Shown here piece by piece: positions 7,653 to 12,361 of a stretch of 12,361 nucleotides of DNA. The notes under the pieces were generated by a model, which saw only the letters and a program-made list of their open reading frames with translations, was not told the origin of the DNA and did no database searches. The position numbers and the translations under genes are program-made. Source of the DNA: CAZYBG01 sp964645155 (GTDB lineage Bacteria; Pseudomonadota; Alphaproteobacteria; Rhodobacterales; Rhodobacteraceae). Positions within the stretch are counted from its first letter, which is position 1; every line of letters starts with the position of its first letter. The stretch is from contig CAZYBG010000088.1 in the NCBI GenBank assembly GCA_964645155.1, positions 1 through 12,361 on the forward strand, given 5' to 3'.

Positions 7653-7942
7653 GGCGCCGTCCCCTCGACGATGACGATGTCGCTTTCGGCATTGGCGCGG
7701 CGGATCGCGGCGGCGGCCTGGTAGCCCTCCGAGCGGTAGCAGGCGAGCGCGGTGGCATAGTCGGGAAACTCGACGACGACGTGACGGTCCTTCTGCGGGG
7801 CCTCGGGCGTTTCGCACTGCCCGCCGCGCACCAGGAACCGGCCATGGAACGCCTCGACCACCGGCGTGTCGAGGCGCACGTATTCGGCATAGGCCTCGGG
7901 GTTCGTCACCGTGACGTGGACGATCCAGTATCCTTTCGGCAT
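7649..7942 (-). CDS. DUF1330 small protein inside the importer operon
   Basis: A 97-residue protein recognisable as DUF1330, a ferredoxin-like dimeric alpha/beta barrel family: MPKGYWIVHVTVTNPEAYAEY at the start, FLVRGGQ in the middle, then VVVEFPDYATALACYRSEGY and a C-terminal DIVIVEG. Neither a signal peptide nor a membrane segment is seen, so it should be cytoplasmic. The molecular function of the family is not established. The ATG at 7942 is preceded by GGAGG about 5 bases upstream, and its stop overlaps the GTG of the permease. It therefore lies between the binding-protein gene and the permeases of the ABC importer. A role as an enzyme acting on the imported compound is a reasonable guess from context, not something the sequence shows. 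Confidence 0.88.
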   Translation of the reverse strand: MPKGYWIVHVTVTNPEAYAEYVRLDTPVVEAFHGRFLVRGGQCETPEAPQKDRHVVVEFPDYATALACYRSEGYQAAAAIRRANAESDIVIVEGTAP

Positions 7943-7964
7943 CGGCGCCTCCGTCCGGTTTGGT

Positions 7965-7991
7965 GGCGGCGCGGACCGGGTCCGCGCCGCC
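7965..7991 (-). terminator. Strong intercistronic hairpin after the binding-protein gene
   Basis: A perfect inverted repeat with 12-base arms (GGCGGCGCGGAC / GTCCGCGCCGCC) and a 3-base loop lies 12 bases after the binding-protein stop, in the 61-base gap before the DUF1330 gene. No run of T follows on the transcribed strand, so a complete intrinsic terminator is unlikely. More probable roles are partial termination or protection of the upstream mRNA from 3' exonucleases, as known for hairpins after binding-protein genes in other ABC importer operons. Confidence 0.75.
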
Positions 7992-8003
7992 GGGTCGGTC
8001 AGG

Positions 8004-9071
8004 TCACTGGGCAAGCCAGGCGTTGAACCGCTCGTTCAGCTCGGTGTCGCGGTCGGCCCAGAACTCGTAGGACGACGGCAGCGCGTTCGTGAGGTTCGCC
8101 TCCGAGGTGGGCATGTGCGGCGCCATCTCGGTCTTGCCGTCGTTGAACAGCCCGACGAGCGCGCCGGACGACAGGCGCGCCGGCCCGTAGCTGATCCAGG
8201 CGGCCTGCGCGGCAAGCTGCTCGGTCGCGGTGGCGAACTTCAGGTACTCGAGCGCGCCTTCCATGTTCGGCGCGCCCTTCGGGATCACGAACACGTCGTA
8301 TTCGTAGACCTGGCCGTCCCAGACGACCTCGAACGGCTTGCCCTCGGAGATCGCGGCCGAGAAGATGCGGCCGTTATAGGCCGTGGTCATCGCGACTTCG
8401 CCGTCGGCCAGAAGCTGCGGCGGCTGCGCCCCCGCTTCCCACCAGATGATCTCGGACTTGATCGTGTCGAGCTTGGCGAAGGCACGCGCCACGCCCTCCT
8501 CGGTCTCGAGCATCTCGTAGACCTCGCCGGCCGGCACACCGTCGGCCATCAGCGCCATCTCGAGGTTGGCCTTGGCGCCCTTGCGCATGCCGCGCTTGCC
8601 GGGGAACGTCTCGACATCGAAGAAGTCGGCGATCGTCGCCGGGCCTTCGGGGAACTTCGAGCTGTCGTAGGCGAAGACCGTCGAGAACACGATGTTGGCG
8701 ACGCCGCAGTCGATCAGCGCGCCGGGCAGGAAGTCGTCGGTGGCCGCGGTTCCGTCGGGCGCCGGCGGCAGGATCGACGGGTCGATCGGCTCGAGCAGGC
8801 CCTCGTCGCAGAGGCGCACCGCATCGGCATACTCCACGTCGGCCACGTCGACCGTGACGTTGCCGGCCTCGACCATGGCCTTGATCGGGGCCGCGGGATT
8901 GTCGACCGCGACCATGTTGATGGGCGTGCCGGTGGCGGCGGTGAAGGGCTTGTTGTAGCCCTCGACCTGGCTCACCTCGTAGGCGCCGCCCCAGGACATC
9001 ACCGTGACCTCGGCCGAAGCCGCGAAGGCCACGCCGGTCAGGGCGGTGCTCAGTACCAGTAGTTTCCTCAT
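8004..9071 (-). CDS. Periplasmic polyamine-type substrate-binding protein
   Basis: The extracytoplasmic binding protein of the importer, 355 residues. It has a Sec signal peptide with a basic MRK start, a hydrophobic core and a likely cleavage after ASA at residue 20, so it should be soluble in the periplasm. The mature part begins EVTVMSWGGAYEVSQ and runs through the class of PotD/PotF-like proteins; segments such as IIWWEAGAQPPQLLADGEVAMTTAY and YDVFVIPKGAPN are typical. The ATG at 9071 has a good Shine-Dalgarno (AGGAGA, 9078-9083) 6 bases upstream, better than those of the permeases. It is the second gene of the operon, 56 bases after the ATPase, and is flanked by a hairpin on each side. 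The exact ligand is unknown; polyamine is the family default. Confidence 0.93.
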   Translation of the reverse strand: MRKLLVLSTALTGVAFAASAEVTVMSWGGAYEVSQVEGYNKPFTAATGTPINMVAVDNPAAPIKAMVEAGNVTVDVADVEYADAVRLCDEGLLEPIDPSILPPAPDGTAATDDFLPGALIDCGVANIVFSTVFAYDSSKFPEGPATIADFFDVETFPGKRGMRKGAKANLEMALMADGVPAGEVYEMLETEEGVARAFAKLDTIKSEIIWWEAGAQPPQLLADGEVAMTTAYNGRIFSAAISEGKPFEVVWDGQVYEYDVFVIPKGAPNMEGALEYLKFATATEQLAAQAAWISYGPARLSSGALVGLFNDGKTEMAPHMPTSEANLTNALPSSYEFWADRDTELNERFNAWLAQ

Positions 9072-9101
9072 CCTTGCTCTCCTGTTGGACGTCCCCTGCT
9101 G

Positions 9102-9127
9102 GCCCCGGGTTCCGCGGAACGCGGGGC
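9102..9127 (-). other. Hairpin between the ATPase and binding-protein genes
   Basis: In the 56-base gap, GCCCCG (9102-9107) and CGGGGC (9122-9127) flank the perfect 12-base palindrome GTTCCGCGGAAC (9109-9120), leaving one G-G mismatch in the DNA dyad. The result is an interrupted stem immediately after the ATPase stop codon and about 18 bases before the binding-protein Shine-Dalgarno. No T run follows. It could mark an mRNA processing point, partly terminate, or shield the 5' end of a binding-protein message. The palindrome alone could also be a protein-binding site. Confidence 0.55.
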
Positions 9128-10231
9128 TCAGATCGGATCGAGCGCGCGCGCGTCCTGCGGCGCCCAGCCGATGGTGATGCGCTCGCCGGGGGCGAGCCTG
9201 CGCTGGCCCACGGCATTGCGGCATTTCATCACGAAATCCTCCGATCCCGCGACACGAAGCCGTGTGCGGAAGCTGTCGCCCATGTAGATGAACTCCAGCA
9301 CCTCGGCCTCGATCGTGTGGGCTCCTGCGGGGATCATCTCGGGCTTGAACTCCACCCGCTCGGGGCGGATCGAGACGAGGGTCTGCGCGCCGGTGCGGCC
9401 GACATTGACCGGCGTCGCGTCGATCAGCTCGCCGGTGGCCAGCCGCACCGTCGCCCGGCCGCCCTCGATCTCCTCGACCGTGCCGCGCAGCTTGTTGTTC
9501 TCGCCGATGAACTGCGCGACGAAGCTGTTCTGCGGCCGCTCGTAAAGCTCGTCGGGCGGCGCGAGCTGCTGGATCACGCCATCGTTGAACACCGCCACGC
9601 GGTCCGACATGGTCAGCGCCTCGGACTGGTCGTGGGTGACGTAGACCACGGTGATCCCGAGGCGGTCGTGCAGGTGCTTGATCTCGAACTGCATGTGCTC
9701 GCGCAACTGCTTGTCGAGCGCGCCGAGCGGTTCGTCCATCAGCACGAGGTCGGGCTCGAAGACCAGGGCGCGGGCCAGCGCGATGCGCTGCTGCTGGCCG
9801 CCGGAAAGCTGCGCCGGGCGGCGGTTGCCGAAGGCCGCCATCTGCACCATCTCGAGTGCGCGCTTCACCTTGGCCTCGCGCTCGGCCCGGCCGATGCCGC
9901 GCACCTCCAGCGGGAAGCCGAGGTTCTCGTTCACCGTCATGTGCGGGAACAGCGCGTAGTTCTGGAACACCATGCCGATGCCGCGCTTGTGCGGCGGGAC
10001 CTGGTTGATCGGCCGCCCCGCCAGCCGGATCTCGCCATGCGTCGCGGTCTCGAAGCCCGCCAGCATCATCAGGCAGGTCGTCTTGCCCGAACCCGACGGC
10101 CCCAGCATGGTCAGGAACTCGCCCTTCGGCATGGCAAGGTTCAGGTCCTTCACGACCAGCGTCTCGCCGTCGTAGCTCTTTTGAACGCGGTCGAACTCCA
10201 CAAAAGCCGCGTTCGCGCTGCCTGCGACCAA
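9128..10231 (-). CDS. ABC transporter ATP-binding protein, PotA-like, with TTG start
   Basis: The cytoplasmic ATPase that powers the importer, 367 residues. All motifs of an active subunit are present: Walker A GPSGSGKTT (44-52), Q-loop Gln90 (VFQNYALFPH), signature LSGGQQQR (142-149), Walker B LVLMDEPLGALD with Asp166/Glu167, D-loop, and switch His200 (VTHDQ). The C-terminal third (about 240-367) is a TOBE-type domain with VSIRPERVEF, the layout of PotA. The start is read as TTG at 10229-10231 because GGGGAG (10238-10243) lies 6 bases upstream and no in-frame ATG or GTG gives a full-length domain start. It is the first gene of the operon, and a weak start here may limit ATPase level. Confidence 0.93.
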   Translation of the reverse strand: MVAGSANAAFVEFDRVQKSYDGETLVVKDLNLAMPKGEFLTMLGPSGSGKTTCLMMLAGFETATHGEIRLAGRPINQVPPHKRGIGMVFQNYALFPHMTVNENLGFPLEVRGIGRAEREAKVKRALEMVQMAAFGNRRPAQLSGGQQQRIALARALVFEPDLVLMDEPLGALDKQLREHMQFEIKHLHDRLGITVVYVTHDQSEALTMSDRVAVFNDGVIQQLAPPDELYERPQNSFVAQFIGENNKLRGTVEEIEGGRATVRLATGELIDATPVNVGRTGAQTLVSIRPERVEFKPEMIPAGAHTIEAEVLEFIYMGDSFRTRLRVAGSEDFVMKCRNAVGQRRLAPGERITIGWAPQDARALDPI

Positions 10232-10283
10232 GACGTGCTCCCCTGTGCTGACCGGCGGTCTGCTGCCGCGCTTGTCGCCCGCG

Positions 10284-10312
10284 AATTAATCGAACGCGGC
10301 CCCACAATGCAA
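10284..10312 (-). promoter_or_regulatory. Weak candidate promoter of the importer operon
   Basis: The only AT-rich patch upstream of the ATPase gene offers TTGCAT (10307-10312) and TTAATT (10284-10289) with a 17-base spacer, about 50 bases before the TTG start. Each hexamer matches the sigma-70 consensus at only three positions, so the call rests mainly on spacing and location. Confidence 0.3.
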
Positions 10313-10396
10313 CAGCGATCGCGTCGCCCCCGGCCGCGGGCCGGAATCGGCCGCCGTGTCCGCCGCTCTGGCGGACGCCCTGCCCGCCAGCGCCCG

Positions 10397-10424
10397 AAAA
10401 ACCGGCACCATCTGTCCCGGCCGG
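10397..10424 (-). terminator. Possible second terminator downstream of the tRNA
   Basis: On the minus strand CCGGC (10420-10424) can pair with GCCGG (10402-10406) across a 13-base loop, followed at once by TTTTT (10397-10401). The stem is short and the loop large, so it would be weak alone, but it follows the stronger tRNA terminator and could back it up to insulate the importer operon. Confidence 0.3.
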
Positions 10425-10437
10425 CTGTCCCGGCCGG
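10412..10437. repeat. Perfect 13-base tandem duplication
   Basis: CTGTCCCGGCCGG occurs twice with no gap (10412-10424 and 10425-10437). Each copy contains the 8-base palindrome CCGGCCGG. It lies between the tRNA terminator and the importer operon. No function is evident; a replication-slippage duplication is the simplest reading. Confidence 0.8.
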
Positions 10438-10471
10438 AAAAGCAGAAGGCCCCGGCGCGGGTCCGGGGCCT
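10438..10471 (-). terminator. Intrinsic terminator of tRNA-Leu
   Basis: A perfect 9-base stem (AGGCCCCGG, 10447-10455, with CCGGGGCCT, 10463-10471) with a 7-base loop lies 14 bases after the tRNA 3' end. On the transcribed strand it is followed by TCTGC and then TTTT (10438-10441). The T run is displaced a few bases from the stem, but position and strength suit a tRNA terminator. Confidence 0.7.
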
Positions 10472-10485
10472 GCTTTCGGGGCCGG

Positions 10486-10572
10486 TGGTGCGGTCGAGAA
10501 GACTCGAACTTCCACTCCGGTTAGGGAACAGCGACCTCAACGCTGCGCGTCTACCAATTCCGCCACGACCGC
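10486..10572 (-). tRNA. tRNA-Leu (anticodon GAG)
   Basis: An 87-base class II tRNA with the CCA end encoded. The acceptor stem is GCGGTCG/CGACCGC with discriminator A. The D-arm carries the TGGCGGAATTGGTAGACGC pattern typical of tRNA-Leu. The anticodon stem CAGCG/CGCTG closes the loop TTGAGGT, giving anticodon GAG (10536-10538), which reads CUC and CUU. The long variable arm (about 15 bases) is expected of leucine tRNAs, and the T-arm has GGAAG-TTCGAGT-CTTCT. Every stem can be paired by eye. It has its own promoter and terminator and lies upstream of, and on the same strand as, the importer operon. Confidence 0.96.
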
Positions 10573-10595
10573 CCGGTCCGGCCCGAAGTGCGCGC

Positions 10596-10624
10596 GATAT
10601 AGCGGGTCGGCCCTGCGATGTGAA
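10596..10624 (-). promoter_or_regulatory. Promoter of tRNA-Leu
   Basis: TTCACA (10619-10624, five of six consensus bases) and TATATC (10596-10601, four of six) are 17 bases apart on the minus strand, 23 bases before the tRNA 5' end, leaving a short leader of about 16 bases. The bases after the -10 (GCGCGCAC) form a GC-rich discriminator, a feature of stringently controlled stable-RNA promoters; that control is inferred, not shown. Confidence 0.7.
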
Positions 10625-10706
10625 GGGGCTTTCGCGGTGCCCGGCCGGCGACCTCGCGCGCCCCTCTCCCTTCCTTTCCGGCACCGGGGCGGCTAGATGG
10701 CGCGGC

Positions 10707-11372
10707 ATGGTCGACTGGATCACCTCCCCCGGGCTCGTCCCCTTCGATACCGCGCTTGCGGCGATGGAGGACCGCGTCGCCGCGATCGCGGCGGGCCGGG
10801 CCGACGAGGCGATCTGGCTGCTCGAGCATCCCGCACTCTACACCGCCGGCACCTCGGCCCGGGCCGAGGACATCTCGAACCCGCTGGGCCTGCCGGTGCA
10901 CGAGGCGCGGCGCGGCGGGCAGTATACCTATCACGGCCCCGGCCAGCGCGTCGTCTACTGCATGCTCGACGTGGCGCAGCGCGGTCATGACGTGCGTCGC
11001 TTCGTCTGCCGGCTGGAGGACTGGGTGATCGCCACGCTGGCCGAGTTCAACGTGAAGGGCGAGCGGCGCGCCGGGCGCGTCGGCGTCTGGGTCGTGCGCC
11101 CCGACCGGCCGGGCCCCGACGGCAGCCCGCGCGAGGACAAGATCGCGGCGATCGGCATCAGGCTGCGCCGCTGGATCAGCTTCCACGGCCTCGCGATCAA
11201 CGTCGAACCCGACCTCGCGCATTTCGACGGCATCGTGCCCTGCGGCATCCGCGGCCACGGCGTGACATCGCTGGTCGATCTCGGCCTGCCGGTGACGATG
11301 GCCGATCTCGACAACGCGCTGAAGCGGACATTCGGCGAAGTCTTCACGGCCGCGGAACCCGCCATTTCCTGA
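10707..11372 (+). CDS. lipB: Octanoyl-[acyl carrier protein]:protein N-octanoyltransferase
   Basis: LipB moves octanoate from acyl carrier protein to the lipoyl-domain lysine of enzymes such as pyruvate dehydrogenase and the glycine cleavage H protein, the first step of de novo lipoylation in the cytoplasm. The 221-residue protein shows RRGGQYTYHGPGQ (68-80, with the HGPGQ motif at 76-80), the catalytic lysine in DKIAAIGIR (Lys145) and the acyl-carrying cysteine in IVPCGIRGHGVTSL (Cys179). The ATG at 10707 gives the usual MxxWITSPGL start; an ATG at 10697 is in another frame, and no strong Shine-Dalgarno is seen. It is divergent from tRNA-Leu across 134 bases in which I recognise no lipB promoter. 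The stop codon lies within a small GCCAT/ATGGC inverted repeat (11361-11376). Confidence 0.95.
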   Translation: MVDWITSPGLVPFDTALAAMEDRVAAIAAGRADEAIWLLEHPALYTAGTSARAEDISNPLGLPVHEARRGGQYTYHGPGQRVVYCMLDVAQRGHDVRRFVCRLEDWVIATLAEFNVKGERRAGRVGVWVVRPDRPGPDGSPREDKIAAIGIRLRRWISFHGLAINVEPDLAHFDGIVPCGIRGHGVTSLVDLGLPVTMADLDNALKRTFGEVFTAAEPAIS

Positions 11373-11439
11373 TGGCGCGGCAGCACGGAATCGGCTAGTA
11401 TCGAAACATTCGAACTGTTGATTTAACGAGGATATTCAG

Positions 11440-11796
11440 ATGCGTCATTGTTCCCTCGCGGCGATTGCCGCGATCCTCCTCCTATTCCCCGGGCAGACCT
11501 TCGCGGAAACGCTGCCGTCGGGCGGCGTGCGGAGCGCCCAGGCGCGTGCTCCGAAGCCGCATTCGGTCATCCTGTCGGTCATGGCGACGCCGGTGCCGGT
11601 CGCTGCGACACCAGCAGCGGCGGGCGTGGACGCCGCGCGGCTTGTCGCGGTCGATGGCCAGCTCGTCGAGATGGACGAGGCGTTCCTGCGGGCGCAACTC
11701 GCGGCGGGCGCGTTTGCCGTCGTCTATCCCGGCACCACGATCCGCTGGGAGCCGGGCGACAACCGCCTGGCCAGCTATCCGCCGGCCTGGTTCTGA
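11440..11796 (+). CDS. Unrecognised small secreted protein
   Basis: A 118-residue protein of no family I recognise. It starts with a convincing Sec signal peptide (MRH, hydrophobic 5-17, likely cleavage after TFA at residue 22), so the mature 96 residues should be periplasmic or outside the cell. After cleavage a Pro/Ala-rich, probably disordered linker (about 23-62) leads to a compact region with VDGQLVEMDEAFLRAQLAAG, then VVYPGTTIRWEPGDNRLASYPPAWF at the end. The only cysteine lies within the signal peptide and is not in a lipobox. The ATG has GAGG about 7-8 bases upstream. The 67-base gap before it is notably AT-rich for this genome and contains TCGAA-ACA-TTCGA (11401-11413), so it probably has its own promoter, though I could not define one. 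Confidence 0.75.
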   Translation: MRHCSLAAIAAILLLFPGQTFAETLPSGGVRSAQARAPKPHSVILSVMATPVPVAATPAAAGVDAARLVAVDGQLVEMDEAFLRAQLAAGAFAVVYPGTTIRWEPGDNRLASYPPAWF

Positions 11797-11886
11797 CGCC
11801 GGCGACCGCCACGCGACACGCCTGAGAGGCGCCGCGCCGGAGCAGGCGCGCCGCCCTTCGCTGCACTCATACCGGCCCCGCCGCGC

Positions 11887-11922
11887 GGCGCGCACCACCC
11901 TGCGCGCCCTGCGCTGTTTTTT
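11887..11922 (+). terminator. Candidate terminator after the secreted-protein gene
   Basis: GGCGCGCA (11887-11894) and TGCGCGCC (11901-11908) form a perfect 8-base stem with a 6-base loop, followed after 8 bases by TTTTTT (11917-11922), the only such T run near here. The gap between stem and T run is longer than ideal; a shifted pairing with the second TGCGC at 11910 is possible. A weaker 6-base stem (11833-11850) lies upstream without a T run. Confidence 0.5.
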
Positions 11923-11947
11923 CCCACCCGTTCCGGCGCGTCGGTTG

Positions 11948-11976
11948 TTGCCGGCCCGGCGGCGAGCCACTAGAAC
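11948..11976 (+). promoter_or_regulatory. Candidate ctaD promoter
   Basis: TTGCCG (11948-11953) and TAGAAC (11971-11976) are 17 bases apart, each matching four of six sigma-70 consensus bases, about 60 bases upstream of the ctaD start. The resulting leader would contain a 7-base stem (GGCGGCC, 11990-11996, with GGCCGCC, 12007-12013). Plausible by position, untested. Confidence 0.4.
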
Positions 11977-12043
11977 AGCGGAAACGTGGGGCGGCCCGGG
12001 TCGGCCGGCCGCCAACGATCTACGGGAACTCGGGAGCACCTTC

Positions 12044-12361
12044 ATGGCGGACGCAGCCGTTCACGGCCACGGGGAGCACGATAGGCGGGGGTTCTTCACC
12101 CGCTGGTTCATGTCGACGAACCACAAGGATATCGGCGTTCTCTACCTCTTCACCGCCGGCGTCGTCGGCTTCATCGCGGTGGCCTTCACGGTCTACATGC
12201 GGATGGAGCTGATGGAGCCCGGGGTTCAGTACATGTGCCTCGAAGGGGCGCGCTTCACCGCCGCAGCGGCGGGCGAGTGCACGCCGAACGGCCACCTGTG
12301 GAACGTGATGATCACCTACCACGGCGTCCTGATGATGTTCTTCGTCGTCATCCCGGCGCTG
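12044..12361 (+). CDS. ctaD: Cytochrome c oxidase subunit I (aa3 type), N-terminal part
   Basis: The first 106 codons of the catalytic subunit of the aa3-type terminal oxidase, which reduces oxygen and pumps protons in the inner membrane; the gene runs off the window. The visible part has the Rhodobacter-like start MADAAVHGHGEHDRRGFFTR, the near-invariant WFMSTNHKDIGVLYLF (21-36), the first membrane helix (about 32-52), and the start of helix II with NVMITYHGVLMMFFVVIP. His93 in this helix corresponds to the low-spin heme a ligand (His102 in R. sphaeroides). Cys65 and Cys79 match the loop pair that forms a disulfide in the Paracoccus and Rhodobacter enzymes. The ATG at 12044 has GGGAG 7 bases upstream. 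The loop between the cysteines is shorter than in R. sphaeroides. Confidence 0.96.
   Translation, partial: MADAAVHGHGEHDRRGFFTRWFMSTNHKDIGVLYLFTAGVVGFIAVAFTVYMRMELMEPGVQYMCLEGARFTAAAAGECTPNGHLWNVMITYHGVLMMFFVVIPAL

Noticed and set aside
7911..9062. A 383-codon plus-strand frame opposite the binding-protein gene
   Set aside because: Antisense shadow of a confidently identified gene; composition is typical of high-GC antisense frames.
8004..10307. A single 767-codon minus-strand frame that joins an ATPase-region shadow to the binding protein
   Set aside because: The N-terminal part is out of frame with the ATPase gene; the true binding protein starts at 9071 with its own Shine-Dalgarno and signal peptide. 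It is not a fusion.
9074..10696. A 540-codon plus-strand open frame opposite the ATPase gene and across the tRNA
   Set aside because: His/Arg/Leu-rich antisense shadow with no motif, running through a tRNA gene and terminators on the other strand.
11361..11376. Small GCCAT/ATGGC inverted repeat around the lipB stop as a terminator
   Set aside because: Only five base pairs and no T run; too weak to call.
1..12361. CRISPR array, insertion sequence, attachment site or prophage remnants
   Set aside because: No spaced repeats, transposase or integrase motifs, or tRNA-end duplication were found. A tRNA is present but no second copy of its 3' end was seen.

Overview
This is a high-GC chromosomal segment that looks like an alphaproteobacterium of the Rhodobacterales (Rhodobacter/Paracoccus relatives). 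The evidence is the near-identity in style of the cytochrome aa3 subunit I N-terminus to the Rhodobacter protein, the GC-rich third codon positions, and the holB-tatD-metallo-hydrolase gene order. No insertion sequence, phage gene, CRISPR array or other clear sign of recent transfer was seen. Identifications come from reading motifs, not from a database search.

Layout. Positions 1-2779 (+) hold a compact housekeeping operon: holB (DNA polymerase III delta'), tatD-type metal-dependent hydrolase and an MBL-fold phosphodiesterase of the PhnP type, with gaps of 12 and 2 bases. A convergent LysR-type regulator (2767-3663, -) overlaps the last gene by 13 bases. It is divergent from a DJ-1/PfpI (Hsp31-like) gene (3761-4456, +). 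The gap between them holds a perfect 7+7 dyad that also covers the regulator's ribosome-binding site. An AEC-family (auxin efflux carrier) permease gene follows (4527-5456, +), and its stop codon is interleaved with that of the convergent transporter operon in one CTAG.

Positions 5453-10231 (-) are a polyamine-type ABC importer operon transcribed in the order ATPase (TTG start), periplasmic binding protein, DUF1330 small protein, large permease (GTG start), small permease. The binding-protein gene is bracketed on the transcript by two strong hairpins, which fits differential expression of the abundant binding protein. Upstream on the same strand lies a tRNA-Leu(GAG) with a good promoter, encoded CCA and a terminator.

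Positions 10707-12361 (+) carry lipB (octanoyl transferase), an unrecognised 118-residue secreted protein with a candidate terminator, and the first 106 codons of ctaD (cytochrome c oxidase subunit I), cut by the window edge.

I did not find a convincing new multi-gene system. The points most worth checking are the hairpin-bracketed binding-protein gene, the DUF1330 gene inside the importer operon, the operator-over-RBS arrangement at the LysR gene, the large extra loop of the first permease, and the orphan secreted protein.
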